A stretch of 64,000 nucleotides of DNA from Catellatospora sp. IY07-71. GTDB lineage: Bacteria > Actinomycetota > Actinomycetes > Mycobacteriales > Micromonosporaceae. The stretch spans positions 7,189,001 through 7,253,000 of the forward strand of contig NZ_AP023360.1 of NCBI RefSeq assembly GCF_018326265.1. Reading direction: 5' to 3'. Below, one piece after another: positions 22,631 through 31,915 of this stretch. Position numbers and translations under genes: made by a program. The notes under the pieces were generated by a model. The model made no database searches, was not told where the DNA came from, and saw nothing but the letters and a program-made list of their open reading frames with translations. Within the stretch, counting starts at the first letter, position 1; every line of letters begins with the position of its first letter.

Positions 22631-25600
22631 ATGGCCGACGGGGGCACCCTGCAGGACCTCGCCCGGATGCTGCGCCAGCTCAAACGGCGCGACGCCCGGC
22701 GGCGGGGCGGCACCGAGGTGACCTACCGTGCGCTGGCCGCCCGGACCGGCTGGTCGACCGGGATCATCGCGCACTACTTCACCGGCAAGACCCTGCCGCC
22801 GACGGACCGCTTCGACACCCTCGTCCGGCTGCTGGGCGCCTCCCCCGCCGAGCAGGGCAGGCTCGCGACCCTCCGCGACCGCGTCGACGAGGACCGGCGG
22901 CAGCCGGCCGCGCCGGGCGTCCACACGGTCCGCCTGCTCGGCCCGGTCGAGGTGAGCGGCCCGCGCGGCCGCGCCACGCTGGTCGGCGGGCGGCAGCGCA
23001 CCCTGCTCGGACTGCTCGGCCTGCGCGCCGGCACTCCGGTGTCACCCGCCCGGCTCACCGAGGCCCTGTGGGGCGAGCAGCCGCCCCGCACCGCCACCGG
23101 TTCGCTGTACTCCCACATCGCCCGGGTGCGCCAGGCCCTTGAGGACTGCGGCCTGCCCGGGATCCTGGTCACCCGCGACGCCGGGTACCTGCTGGACCTG
23201 CGCCCCGCCGACGTCGACGTGGCCCGCTTCCACGACGACGCCGCCCGGGGCAGGCAGGCCCTGGCGCGCGGCGCCGCCGCGGAGGCGGTCGGGCACCTGC
23301 TCGACGGGCTCGGGCTCTGGCGCGGCGAGGCCTTCGAGGACGCCGAACCCGCCGGCTGGGCCGCCGCGGCGGTACGCGGGCTGGCCGAGGCACGGATGCG
23401 CTGCCTGGACGACCTCTGGGACGCCCGCCTGCGCCTGGGCGAGCACGTGGCCGCCGTCGACGAGATCGAGCGGCTGCTGGCCGCCGACCCGGGTCGCGAG
23501 CGCCTGGTCGGGCTGCTCATGCTCGCCCTGTGCCGGTCGGGTCGGCACGCCGACGCGGTCCGGGCATACCAGCGGCTGCGCAGCCACCTGGCCGAGCAGC
23601 TCGATGTGGAGCCCGGGCCGGAACTGCAGCGCCTGCACCTGGCGGTGCTGCGCCGCGACGCCGGCGCCGGCTTCGACCGCCCGCCCAGCGCCCCCAGACC
23701 GGCCCAGCTGCCACCGGCGGCCGGGCACTTCACCGGCCGCGGACCCGAGGAGGCCGCGCTGGACACGCTGCTGTCGCGGCCGGGGCCGATCGCGGTGATC
23801 TCCGGGCCTGGCGGCATGGGCAAGACCGCGCTGGCGGTGCACTGGGCGCGGCGGGTCATCGACCGCTACCCGGACGGGCAGCTCTTCCTCGACCTGCGCG
23901 GCCATGATCCGGCCACGGCGATGCCCGTCCAGGAGGCCCTGGGCCAGCTGCTGCGGGCGCTGGGTGTCACCGCCGACCCGGCCGCGGGCGATCCCGGCCC
24001 GTACCGCTCAGCCCTGCACGAGCGCCGGATGCTGATCCTGCTCGACAACGCGGGTTCGGCCGAGCAGGTGGCGCCGCTGGTGCCGCCGGACGCGGGCAGC
24101 CTGCTGATCGTCACCAGCCGTCACCAGCTGCCGGCGCTCGCCGTCGACCACGAGGTGGCCGCGGTCAGCCTGGACGCCCTGCCGCACGCCGAGGCGTCGC
24201 TGCTGCTGCGCCGGGTGCTCGGCCACGACCGGGTCGACCGGGAGCCCGAGCAGGCCGGCCTGCTGGTGGACCTCTGCGGCGGGCTTCCCCTGGCGCTGCG
24301 TATCGCCGCCGCGAAGCTCGCCGCCCGGCCCCTGCGCAGCCTCGCCGAGCTGGTCGGCGAGCTGACCGGCGGGAACCGTCTCGACGCGCTGTCGGTGGCG
24401 GGCCACCCCGGCGGGGTCCGGGCCGTGTTCGCCGCGACCTACCAGACGCTGAGCCCGCCCGCCGCGGCGCTGTTCCGGCGGATGGGCCACCATCCCGGCC
24501 CGACCTTCACCGCCTACCTGGCCACGGCCGTGGCCGGGCGGCCCGCCGCGCCCGCGCTCGACGAACTCGCGGCCGCGCACCTGATCACCGAGGTCGCCGA
24601 GGGCCGATACCGCTTCCACGACCTGATCCGCCTGTACGCGCTCGGCTGCGCCGGCCCCGACGAGGCCGCGCAGACCCGCAGCGCGCTGTTCACCTGGTAT
24701 CTGGCGCTGGCCGGGACCGCCAACCAGCTGCTGGAGCCCGCCCGCGACCGGGTGAAGCTGTCCTGGCAGGACCCGCCGCCGAGCCTGCCCCCGTTACCGG
24801 ACGCCACCCGGGCGCTGGACCTGCTGGACGACGAACGGCCCAGCCTGCTGCCGATCGCCCGGCTGGCCGCGGCCCACGGCGACGCCCGGATCACTTGGCA
24901 GCTGACCTACCTGCTGGCCAGCTACTACACCCACCGCGGCCGCTGGTCGGACTACGCCGAGATCTGCCGCGAGGGCCTGGCCGCCGCGCTGCGCCTGGAC
25001 GACCCGGTCGGCGAGCGGCTCATGCGCAGCGGCCTGGGCGTCGCCTACAACGTCACCCACCGCCACGAAGACGCCCTGCACCAGCTCACCCGCGCGCTGG
25101 AGCTGATGCGGGCGGGTGGCGACCAGCGCGGGCAGGGCATGGCGCTGAACAACATCGCGCACGCCCACGCTCAGCTCGGCATGCTCCCCGCGGCCCGCGA
25201 CGCGTTCGAGCAGGCACTCGACCTGCACACCGCCGACAACCACCTGCCCGGTGTCACCCTGGCGCTGAACAACCTCGCGGACATCCACACCCAGCTCGCC
25301 GACTTCGAGGCGGCCTTCGGCGCGCTGCGGCGGGCGCTGCGCCTGTCGCGCGACATCGGCAACGCCCACCTGGAAGGCGCCGTGCTGCAGAACCTCGGCG
25401 AGACGCTGCTCGCCGACGGCGACGAGGACGCGGCCCTGCATCACTTCGGGCTGGCCCTGGCGATCCGGCGGCGCATCGGCGAGAAGCGCCGGGAGGCCGA
25501 CACCGCCAACGCCATCGGCCTGCTCCAGCTGTCGCGCGGCGAGCACGCGAGCGCCCTGGACCACTTCGGCAGGGCGCTCGCGCTGTCCCGCGAGATCGAC

Positions 25601-25651
25601 GACCGGCGCCTGGAGTCGGCGACGCTGGCGAACATGGCGCTGCTGGGCTAG
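22631..25651 (+). CDS. SARP-type regulator with HTH, BTAD, NB-ARC and TPR domains
   Basis: A 1,006-residue AfsR-like regulator. Order: N-terminal XRE-like helix-turn-helix (about 15-70; YRALAARTGWSTGIIAHYFT), OmpR-type DNA-binding domain (about 95-180; LLGPVEVSGPRG, TEALWGEQPPRTATGSLYSH), BTAD (about 190-345), NB-ARC with Walker A GPGGMGKT near 390 and LILLDNAG as Walker B, winged helix, and TPRs from about 780. Proteins of this class control secondary metabolism or differentiation. ATG 22631 has GAGGAGG at 22621. Its target is unknown; the divergent protease is the nearest candidate. Its stop shares CTAG with the convergent gene. Confidence 0.9.
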   Translation: MADGGTLQDLARMLRQLKRRDARRRGGTEVTYRALAARTGWSTGIIAHYFTGKTLPPTDRFDTLVRLLGASPAEQGRLATLRDRVDEDRRQPAAPGVHTVRLLGPVEVSGPRGRATLVGGRQRTLLGLLGLRAGTPVSPARLTEALWGEQPPRTATGSLYSHIARVRQALEDCGLPGILVTRDAGYLLDLRPADVDVARFHDDAARGRQALARGAAAEAVGHLLDGLGLWRGEAFEDAEPAGWAAAAVRGLAEARMRCLDDLWDARLRLGEHVAAVDEIERLLAADPGRERLVGLLMLALCRSGRHADAVRAYQRLRSHLAEQLDVEPGPELQRLHLAVLRRDAGAGFDRPPSAPRPAQLPPAAGHFTGRGPEEAALDTLLSRPGPIAVISGPGGMGKTALAVHWARRVIDRYPDGQLFLDLRGHDPATAMPVQEALGQLLRALGVTADPAAGDPGPYRSALHERRMLILLDNAGSAEQVAPLVPPDAGSLLIVTSRHQLPALAVDHEVAAVSLDALPHAEASLLLRRVLGHDRVDREPEQAGLLVDLCGGLPLALRIAAAKLAARPLRSLAELVGELTGGNRLDALSVAGHPGGVRAVFAATYQTLSPPAAALFRRMGHHPGPTFTAYLATAVAGRPAAPALDELAAAHLITEVAEGRYRFHDLIRLYALGCAGPDEAAQTRSALFTWYLALAGTANQLLEPARDRVKLSWQDPPPSLPPLPDATRALDLLDDERPSLLPIARLAAAHGDARITWQLTYLLASYYTHRGRWSDYAEICREGLAAALRLDDPVGERLMRSGLGVAYNVTHRHEDALHQLTRALELMRAGGDQRGQGMALNNIAHAHAQLGMLPAARDAFEQALDLHTADNHLPGVTLALNNLADIHTQLADFEAAFGALRRALRLSRDIGNAHLEGAVLQNLGETLLADGDEDAALHHFGLALAIRRRIGEKRREADTANAIGLLQLSRGEHASALDHFGRALALSREIDDRRLESATLANMALLG

Positions 25652-26526
25652 CGCCAGACGGTCACCCGTGCGGTGCCGGAGACGACCTGGCCGCCGGAGA
25701 AGGACGAGATGGCGACGGTGAAGTGCTTGCCGTCCTGAGTGAACGCGTGCGGCAGGAGCTGGATCGGGACGAGGACGGTGGTGGCTCCCGCCGGGATGGT
25801 GATGGTGCGGTCCACGGGCACGTAGTCCAGCCCGGCGATCAGGTCGCCGTCGGACGTCCGGAAGTGCACCGTCGCGTCGGCGGTCAGCGGCGTGTTGAGG
25901 CCGAACGGCGAGCTGATGATGTTGCCTGACTCGATGGTGCAGGGTGTTGCGGGCGTGCCCGAGCCCGGATCCGGGTCGGGTTTGGCCGTCGGCGACGGTG
26001 ACGGCAAGGTGGTGGGCGGCGGAGAGGTGCGCGGCTCCAGCAGGCACAGCCGGTGGTCGATGGTCGCCGCCCGGACCTGGGTGTCGTCGTCGAAGATCCG
26101 GCCGCGGCCGACCGGGCTCACGATCCGGACGTTCTGGCTGGCGTTGCCGAGGGTGACCGTGAAGTCCTCAAGCAGCGCCTCGGTCAGCCCGTCGCCGGCG
26201 ACGGTGGCCCGGACCTGCCTGCTGCCGGTGTCCCCCGCCGACCACTGGAGCACGCCGCCGGCCAGCTGGTAATCGCCGGGCCGGCGGGCGGCGCCGTCGG
26301 TGACGGTGTACGCCACCGATCCCGCCGCGGCGCAGGACGCCGTGTACACGGTGAAGGTCAGCGTGCCCGCCGCCTCGGACACGGTGACCTGCGGGTCGAT
26401 GGCGACCGACCGCCGGCAGTCGGCGGCCGCGCCCGGGTGGTCTCCGACGGCGGCCGCGGCGATGACGGCGGCCAGGGCCGTGACAGCGGCGCCGAGTGCG
26501 GGCAGCATCCTCGATTTCATCGTCAT
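25648..26526 (-). CDS. Secreted protein with Calx-beta-like domains
   Basis: A 292-residue exported protein. The signal peptide is at 1-35 (MLPALGAAVTALAAVIAAAA, then VGDHPGAAA). Two Calx-beta-like stretches (TVSEAAGTLTFTVYTASC to RIFDDDTQVRA, and TPLTADATVHFRTSDGDLIA, then GLDYVPVD, to GTARVTVWR) are separated by a Pro/Thr/Ser linker (PPPTTLPSPSPTAKPDPDPG). The DYVPV and SGDTGSR-type segments are typical of these Ca2+-binding beta-sandwich repeats, usually found in adhesins or larger enzymes. No catalytic domain is seen. The start could be ATG 26526 or 26520. It is convergent with the SARP gene, sharing CTAG at the stops. Confidence 0.78.
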   Translation of the reverse strand: MTMKSRMLPALGAAVTALAAVIAAAAVGDHPGAAADCRRSVAIDPQVTVSEAAGTLTFTVYTASCAAAGSVAYTVTDGAARRPGDYQLAGGVLQWSAGDTGSRQVRATVAGDGLTEALLEDFTVTLGNASQNVRIVSPVGRGRIFDDDTQVRAATIDHRLCLLEPRTSPPPTTLPSPSPTAKPDPDPGSGTPATPCTIESGNIISSPFGLNTPLTADATVHFRTSDGDLIAGLDYVPVDRTITIPAGATTVLVPIQLLPHAFTQDGKHFTVAISSFSGGQVVSGTARVTVWR

Positions 26527-26639
26527 CGCCGAATCATCGGGCACCGAGCTTGTGGAGAGCTTGTGGAACGCGTGCCAAGTTGATCCACGGGTTTGAATGA
26601 ATGGGCTCGATCCACCGCACTGCGCGCGAACCCGCGCCG

Positions 26640-27002
26640 TCAGCGGTCGCGGACGAGCTTGACGAGCATCTCGGTGTCGTGGTGGTTGCCGACGAACTCC
26701 GAGAACTCGCCCGCCGCGAAGGTCCAGCCCCCGTCGGCGATGAGCGTGCGGAGCCTGTCCACCGGCAGGCGGACGGCGGCCGCGGGCATCTGCCACTCTC
26801 CGGCGATGACCCGCTCGGCCCCTTCGGCGAGGGCGTCGAGGGTGTCGAACTCCTCCGGCTCGGCGCCCTCGACCTCGAACCAGTCGCCTTCGGACGCCAC
26901 CCGCATCAGGACCGCCTCGCCCGCCTCCGGTCCGTCGATGTCCTCCGTGATCCAGTCGTGCTCGAAGTAGGAGAAGCGGAGGAGGATGCTCTGCACGGTC
27001 AT
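26640..27002 (-). CDS. Hypothetical acidic protein
   Basis: A 120-residue soluble protein (MTVQSILLRFSYFEHDWITE, then D) rich in Glu and Asp, without membrane segments or known motifs. It shows strong coding periodicity and an ATG at 27002, 14 bp after the mraY stop on the same strand. I do not recognise a family. It might be expressed with mraY, but the genes have no clear link. Confidence 0.6.
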   Translation of the reverse strand: MTVQSILLRFSYFEHDWITEDIDGPEAGEAVLMRVASEGDWFEVEGAEPEEFDTLDALAEGAERVIAGEWQMPAAAVRLPVDRLRTLIADGGWTFAAGEFSEFVGNHHDTEMLVKLVRDR

Positions 27003-27015
27003 CGGCGCATCTTAG

Positions 27016-28113
27016 TCAGGGCAGGTGAGCGAGGAAATCGGCGTAGAACAAGCCCAGCCCGGCGGCCACGCCCGCGCCCGCGATGATCCAGAACCGGGTC
27101 ACGATCGTGACCTCGTGCCACCCCACCAGCTCGAAGTGGTGATGCAGCGGCGACATCCGGAACACCCGCCTGCCGGTCGTCTTGTAGGACGTGTACTGGA
27201 TGATCCGCGACATCGTGATGATCACGAACAGCGCGGCCAGGAGCGGCAGCAGCAGCACGGTCCGCGTGGCGACCGCCTGCCCGGCGATGAGCCCGCCGAG
27301 CGCCATGGAACCGGTGTCGCCCATGATGATCCGCGCCGGTGACGTGTTCCACCACAGGAAGCCGAGCAGCGCCCCGGCGGCGGCGCCGGCGATCAGCGCC
27401 GTCTCCAGCGGATCCCGGGCCTCGTAGCAGAACGCCGACTGCATCGCCGGATCGGCGCACCAGTGCCGGTACTGCCAGAACGAGATCAGCCCGTACGCGG
27501 CGAGCACGATGATCGACGTGCCGGTGGCCAGGCCGTCGAGCCCGTCGGTCAGGTTGACGGCGTTCGTGCTCGCCATGACGATCGCGATGAAGACGACCAC
27601 GGCACCGACCTGGCCGACGTCCAGCCAGCTGATCTCCCGGACGAACGACAGCCGGGTGCCGGCCACCGACCATCCGGCCGTGCTCGGAAAGCCGAGCGCC
27701 ACCACGCCGAATCCCGTGCCGACCATGAGCTGCAGCGCCAGTTTCCAGCGCCCGCTCAGCCCGGCCGTGTTCTTCTTGGTGACCTTCAGGAAGTCGTCGA
27801 CGAACCCGATGCCGCCGCAGAACACCATCAGGCCGAGCAGGACGAACCCGGTCATCGTCGGACCCGGTGGGACGATCTGCGCCGCCGGCAGCGCGTTCAT
27901 CACCAGGTGGCCGACGACGTAGGCGAGCACGGTGCCGACGATGAAGATCAGCCCGCCCATGGTGGGTGTGCCGCGTTTGGCCTGATGCGCGGCGGGGTTG
28001 ACGTCGCGGATCGGCTGACCGGCGCGCAGCCGGGCCAGGGCGCGGGTCGCCACCGGCGTACAGATCAGAGCGAATACGAAGGCGACGGCGGCAGCGACGA
28101 CCGAGGAGATCAT
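27016..28113 (-). CDS. mraY: Phospho-N-acetylmuramoyl-pentapeptide transferase (stand-alone copy)
   Basis: MraY transfers phospho-MurNAc-pentapeptide to undecaprenyl phosphate and makes lipid I. The 365-residue protein has ten membrane helices and the diagnostic motifs [46 protein letters not shown] (catalytic Asp residues) and [14 protein letters not shown]. It appears fully functional. ATG 28113 has CCAGGAGG upstream. It is not in a dcw cluster: no mur, fts or mra genes surround it. Its position next to a lanthipeptide cluster suggests a second, possibly protective, copy, but the main genome copy is not visible here. Confidence 0.95.
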   Translation of the reverse strand: MISSVVAAAVAFVFALICTPVATRALARLRAGQPIRDVNPAAHQAKRGTPTMGGLIFIVGTVLAYVVGHLVMNALPAAQIVPPGPTMTGFVLLGLMVFCGGIGFVDDFLKVTKKNTAGLSGRWKLALQLMVGTGFGVVALGFPSTAGWSVAGTRLSFVREISWLDVGQVGAVVVFIAIVMASTNAVNLTDGLDGLATGTSIIVLAAYGLISFWQYRHWCADPAMQSAFCYEARDPLETALIAGAAAGALLGFLWWNTSPARIIMGDTGSMALGGLIAGQAVATRTVLLLPLLAALFVIITMSRIIQYTSYKTTGRRVFRMSPLHHHFELVGWHEVTIVTRFWIIAGAGVAAGLGLFYADFLAHLP

Positions 28114-28492
28114 GGCGGTGTACCTCCTGGTGAGGGAGCGGGCAAGATCGTTGAGCCGCACAGTGTAGGGGGCGCACGGTCGCCTGCGCCGGACGTCGGC
28201 AGCCGCACGAAGCGGCCGAATGTCCGATCACTCCTCATCGCTCGCCGAGGGACGGGGGGCCGCGAACCCCGCCCGGTAACGGCATTCAGCTTGCGAACGC
28301 GCAGGTCGTGGCTGTCGGCCGCTCGCGCGCGGACGGGCAGATCATCCCCGGCGGCCACGTCGCAGGATCAGGCGGGAATGCCGCGACATCTTCACAAGAC
28401 CGCCACATCTGGCATCCCCGCGACAATGCGCAACAGGATCCGGCAGAACGTGCGACCGCGACGGCGCGGGTCGGCCTGCACGACGGAACCCG
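28114..28492. other. Non-coding stretch between DUF3105 gene and mraY
   Basis: 379 bp without a gene I can support. It must contain the mraY promoter and the end of the lanthipeptide transcript. Short hairpins are possible (GGGGGCCGCGAACCCCGCCC region near 28255), but none is decisive and no known riboswitch was recognised. Confidence 0.4.
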
Positions 28493-29140
28493 TCACATGC
28501 CGTCCACCTCGGGGGCGTCGGCGGCGGGGTGCGCGAGCACGAACCGTTCGATCGCCGCGCCGCTGACGCGGGCGCAGAACTGCCGGTAGCCGGCCGTGCG
28601 GCCCCAGTGGGACATGGCCAGGGGCCGCCCGGCCGGGAAGGCGCCGTAGCTGTCGTCCCAGGCCGAGACGATGAACTTCTCGCCGTACGCGTCGTCGCCG
28701 AGCTTGACCGCGAGTTCCCGCAGGGCCTCGACCTCGGCGGCGGGCAGCGTGCCGGTGTACCACACGACGGTGTAGCCGTGTTCGAGGTTGTGCACCAGCT
28801 CCTCCATCGCGGGCCGGTCCTGCGGCAGGTAGAAGCGCCGGGCCCGCTGGGCGGGGTAGACGTAGTGCGGCCCGGACGAGGGTGGCACGGTCTCGTAGCC
28901 CACGCGGGTGGCGGTCGGCTGGGAGGTGCCGGGTCCGACGTGCATGCCGACACCGGAGACCGGGTCGGTCAGCTCCGCGTCGCAGCCGGCCTGGTCGGCG
29001 GCGACCCCGAACGAGGCGGCGGGCCGGTGCCGCGGCGAGTCGGCGTACGCCCGCACGAACGGCACCGCCGCGGCGGCCAGCAGGCCCAGCCCGACCGCGG
29101 CCGCCGCGACGGCGGTGCGGGACATCCGCGGCTCAGCCAT
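28493..29140 (-). CDS. DUF3105 protein, membrane-anchored, in the lanthipeptide operon
   Basis: A 215-residue protein with an N-terminal helix or signal (AVAAAAVGLGLLAAAAVPFV) and an exported domain. Motifs VPPSSGPHYVYPAQ, LVHNLEHGYTVVWYTG and KFIVSAWDDSYG are typical of DUF3105. Conserved His residues could bind metal. ATG 29140 overlaps the LanD stop by 8 bp, so it is co-translated with the lanthipeptide genes. DUF3105 has no established function; a role in immunity, leader removal or redox processing of the Cys-rich product is possible. Confidence 0.8.
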   Translation of the reverse strand: MAEPRMSRTAVAAAAVGLGLLAAAAVPFVRAYADSPRHRPAASFGVAADQAGCDAELTDPVSGVGMHVGPGTSQPTATRVGYETVPPSSGPHYVYPAQRARRFYLPQDRPAMEELVHNLEHGYTVVWYTGTLPAAEVEALRELAVKLGDDAYGEKFIVSAWDDSYGAFPAGRPLAMSHWGRTAGYRQFCARVSGAAIERFVLAHPAADAPEVDGM

Positions 29141-29708
29141 CGCGGCGCTCCGCCACGAACGTCGCGGCCCACTGCAGCACCTCGCCGATCGGCGGCGCGC
29201 CGCGGCCGGTGACCGTGCCCGTGCTCAGCGCCAGCACCCCGACCGGCGGCACGATGCCGTGCCCGTCGGCGCGCAACTGCTCGATGTTGCGCTGCACGGC
29301 CGGGCGGTCCCACATCGCCGCGTTCATGGACGGCACGAACACCACGGGTGCGGCGGCGGCGAGGACGCAGGTGGTGAGCAGGCTGTCGGCGATGCCGTGG
29401 GCGGCCTTGCCGATGGTGTTGGCGGTGGCGGGCATGACCAGCACGAGGTCGGCCCACCGGGCCAGGTCGAGGTGCGCGACCCCGGGCGCCTCGCCGACGC
29501 CGTCGTCGTACGCGGGCTCGCCGGTCACCGCTGTGAACGCCTTGGCGGTGACGAACGAGGCCGCGGCGGCCGAGAGCACGACGCGGACCTGCAGGCCGAG
29601 CGCGAACCTCATGGCGAGGATGGACTGGGGCAGGGTGACCACGTCGCTGGATCCGCAGGCGGCCACGAGGACCCGCTGGAACGGTGTCACCGGGTGGGCT
29701 GCAGACAC
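29133..29708 (-). CDS. LanD-type flavoprotein, peptidyl-cysteine decarboxylase
   Basis: A 191-residue HFCD-family flavoprotein. GSSDVVTLPQ, the PATANT motif (VMPATANTIGKAAHGIADSL) and the PSMN motif (VVFVPSMNAAMWDRPAVQRN) match EpiD/MrsD and phosphopantothenoylcysteine decarboxylases. In a lanthipeptide operon, with a precursor that ends in Cys, oxidative decarboxylation to an aminovinyl-cysteine ring precursor is expected. GTG 29708 has GGAGAG upstream and lies 22 bp inside the LanT gene. Confidence 0.88.
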   Translation of the reverse strand: MSAAHPVTPFQRVLVAACGSSDVVTLPQSILAMRFALGLQVRVVLSAAAASFVTAKAFTAVTGEPAYDDGVGEAPGVAHLDLARWADLVLVMPATANTIGKAAHGIADSLLTTCVLAAAAPVVFVPSMNAAMWDRPAVQRNIEQLRADGHGIVPPVGVLALSTGTVTGRGAPPIGEVLQWAATFVAERRDG

Positions 29709-31915
29709 GGCTGCTCTCCTTCGGCGGGGGTGGTGGAGTCGTCGAGCTGGCTGGCGACCAGCTCGGCGTAGACGCCGCGGGCGGCCAGCAGCTCGTCGTG
29801 GCTGCCCTGCTCGGCGATGCGGCCGTCGGCCAGGACGATGATCTTGTCGGCGTTGCGTACGGTGCTCAGCCGGTGCGCGATGACCACGCGGGTGCAGCGC
29901 AGAGCGGAGATCGCCTGGTCGACGCGGCGTTCGGTGGCGACGTCGAGGTGGCTGGTGGCCTCGTCGAGCAGCAGCACCGCCGGATCGCCGACGACGGCGC
30001 GGGCGATGGACAGCCGCTGGCGCTGCCCGCCGGACAGGGCCTGGCCGCGCTCGGCGACGCGGGTGTCGTAGCCCATCGGCATGGCGTCGATGTCGGCGTC
30101 GATGCCGGCGATGGCGGCGGCGGCGCGGATCCGTTCGGCGGTCGCGCTCGGGTCGGCCAGCGCGACGTTGCGGCGGATCGAGTCGCGGAACAGGTAGCTC
30201 TCCTGCAGCACCACGCCGAACTGGCGGCGCAGGGCCTGCGGCGCGATCCGCGCCTGCGGCACGCCGTCGAAGCTGATCTCGCCTTCGGTCGGCCGGTACA
30301 GGCCGGTCAGCAGCATGGCCAGGGTGCTCTTGCCGCAGCCGGACGCGCCCACCACGGCGATCTTCTGCCCGGGCAGGATGTCGAACGAGACGTCGCGCAG
30401 CACGTACGGGCTCTGCGCGTCGTAGCGGAAGCCGACCCCGCGGACCTGGATCGCACCGCGCAGCCGGGGTGTTTCGAGGGCCTCGCCGTCGCCGGTCTCG
30501 GGGCGGGCGGCGAACACGTCGCGCAGCCGCTGCAGGTGCGAGACGACCGACTGCAGCACCTGGGCGCTGGACACCAGCGACGACAGCGGCACCAGGAACG
30601 ACATGGCCAGGGCCTGCAGGCCGAGCATCTCCCCCAGGCTCATGCCGCCCTCGAACATCCGGGCGGTGCCCAGCCACAGCAGGGCCAGCGGCCCGGCCAG
30701 CCCGACCGCGGCGGTGACGTTGCCGACGGTGGACGACAGCCGGTTCTGTGCCCGGTCGACCCGCAGCGCCGCGTCGTAGCGGGTCAGCCAGCCGTCGTAG
30801 ACCTGCCGCTCGACGCCCATGGACTTGACGGTCGCGATGCCCGACAGCGCCTCCATCAGCGCGCTCTCGGCCTCGGCCTGCACGTTGAGCTGGCGGTGGC
30901 TGAGCCGGATGAGCCGGCTGTTGACCACCGCGACGGCCAGCACCTGCGCCAGGCCGATGCCTCCCGCCAGCAGCGCGAACTCACTGTCACGCGTGGCCAG
31001 CACGGCGAAGTAGACGGTGACCAGACCGCCGTCGATGACGGCGGTGAGCACCTGCGCGGTGACCAGCTCGCGCAGCAGGATGCTGCTGGACAGCCGCTGC
31101 ATCAGGTCGCCGCTGGAGCGCTGCTGGAAGAACGCGTACGGCAGCCGCAGCAGGTGCCCGAACAGCCGGGTCATCAGCTCCCGGTCGACGCGGGTCTGCA
31201 GGTTCACCAGCATCATCGACCGCAGGTGCGCGACCGCGAACTGGGTGAGCACCAGCGCGCCGATGCCGATCGCCAGGTACGGCATCAGCGACGTCTCGCG
31301 GGCGGGCATGATCTCGTCGAACGCGACGGTGGTGGCCAGCGGCAGCGCCAGCCCGAGCAGCTGCAGCAGCAGCGACACGGCGAACACGGCCCCGAGCGCG
31401 GGCAGGAACCGGCCGACCGCAGCGCGGGCACGTCGCAACCGCTGCCGCACCGGGATCCGGACCGGCCGGGACGGTGCGCTCGCGGGCTCGCCGGGGGTGA
31501 GGGCGATGACGGTCGCGCCGAGGCTCGTGGCGAGATCGTCGGGGGTGATGAGCCTGCGGCCGAGCGCGGGGTCGACGATGCGCGCGCCGCGCCGCCCGAC
31601 ACGCTCGACGACCACGAAGTGATCGTGCTCCCAGTGCGCGATCGCGGGCAGCGGCACCTGCGTGACGGCCTGCGGGGTGGCCCGGTAGGCCTTGGCGGTC
31701 AGGCCGTGGCGGGTGGCGGCGTCGATGACGGCCCAGGCGCTGACGCCGTCGCGGCCGACGCCGATGTCGTCGCGTACGCCGGACAGGGTCGCGGGCAGGC
31801 CGTGGCGGCGTAGCACCATGGTCAGGCAGGCGGCGCCGCAGTCGGCCTCGGCCATCTGCAGCACCACGGGCACGCCGCGGATGCGCCGCCACCAGCTCGC
31901 CAGCAGTCGTCTCAT
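29687..31915 (-). CDS. Lanthipeptide exporter with C39 leader peptidase (LanT)
   Basis: A 742-residue ABC transporter that cleaves and exports the peptide. The N-terminal C39 protease has Cys26 (MAEADCGAACLTMV), His99 (HWEHDHFVVVERV) and Asp115. Six membrane helices follow (about 150-420), then an ABC domain with Walker A GASGCGKST, signature LSGGQRQR and Walker B VLLLDEATS. C39 cleaves after Gly-Gly, present in the precursor. ATG 31915 overlaps the lanM stop (ATGA). Confidence 0.93.
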   Translation of the reverse strand: MRRLLASWWRRIRGVPVVLQMAEADCGAACLTMVLRRHGLPATLSGVRDDIGVGRDGVSAWAVIDAATRHGLTAKAYRATPQAVTQVPLPAIAHWEHDHFVVVERVGRRGARIVDPALGRRLITPDDLATSLGATVIALTPGEPASAPSRPVRIPVRQRLRRARAAVGRFLPALGAVFAVSLLLQLLGLALPLATTVAFDEIMPARETSLMPYLAIGIGALVLTQFAVAHLRSMMLVNLQTRVDRELMTRLFGHLLRLPYAFFQQRSSGDLMQRLSSSILLRELVTAQVLTAVIDGGLVTVYFAVLATRDSEFALLAGGIGLAQVLAVAVVNSRLIRLSHRQLNVQAEAESALMEALSGIATVKSMGVERQVYDGWLTRYDAALRVDRAQNRLSSTVGNVTAAVGLAGPLALLWLGTARMFEGGMSLGEMLGLQALAMSFLVPLSSLVSSAQVLQSVVSHLQRLRDVFAARPETGDGEALETPRLRGAIQVRGVGFRYDAQSPYVLRDVSFDILPGQKIAVVGASGCGKSTLAMLLTGLYRPTEGEISFDGVPQARIAPQALRRQFGVVLQESYLFRDSIRRNVALADPSATAERIRAAAAIAGIDADIDAMPMGYDTRVAERGQALSGGQRQRLSIARAVVGDPAVLLLDEATSHLDVATERRVDQAISALRCTRVVIAHRLSTVRNADKIIVLADGRIAEQGSHDELLAARGVYAELVASQLDDSTTPAEGEQPCLQPTR

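Noticed and set aside
28140-28350. Possible riboswitch upstream of mraY
   Set aside because: I looked for c-di-AMP and other known conserved cores and found only partial resemblance.
28308-28589. Plus-strand frame between mraY and the DUF3105 gene
   Set aside because: Overlaps the DUF3105 coding end and has no family or ribosome-binding site.
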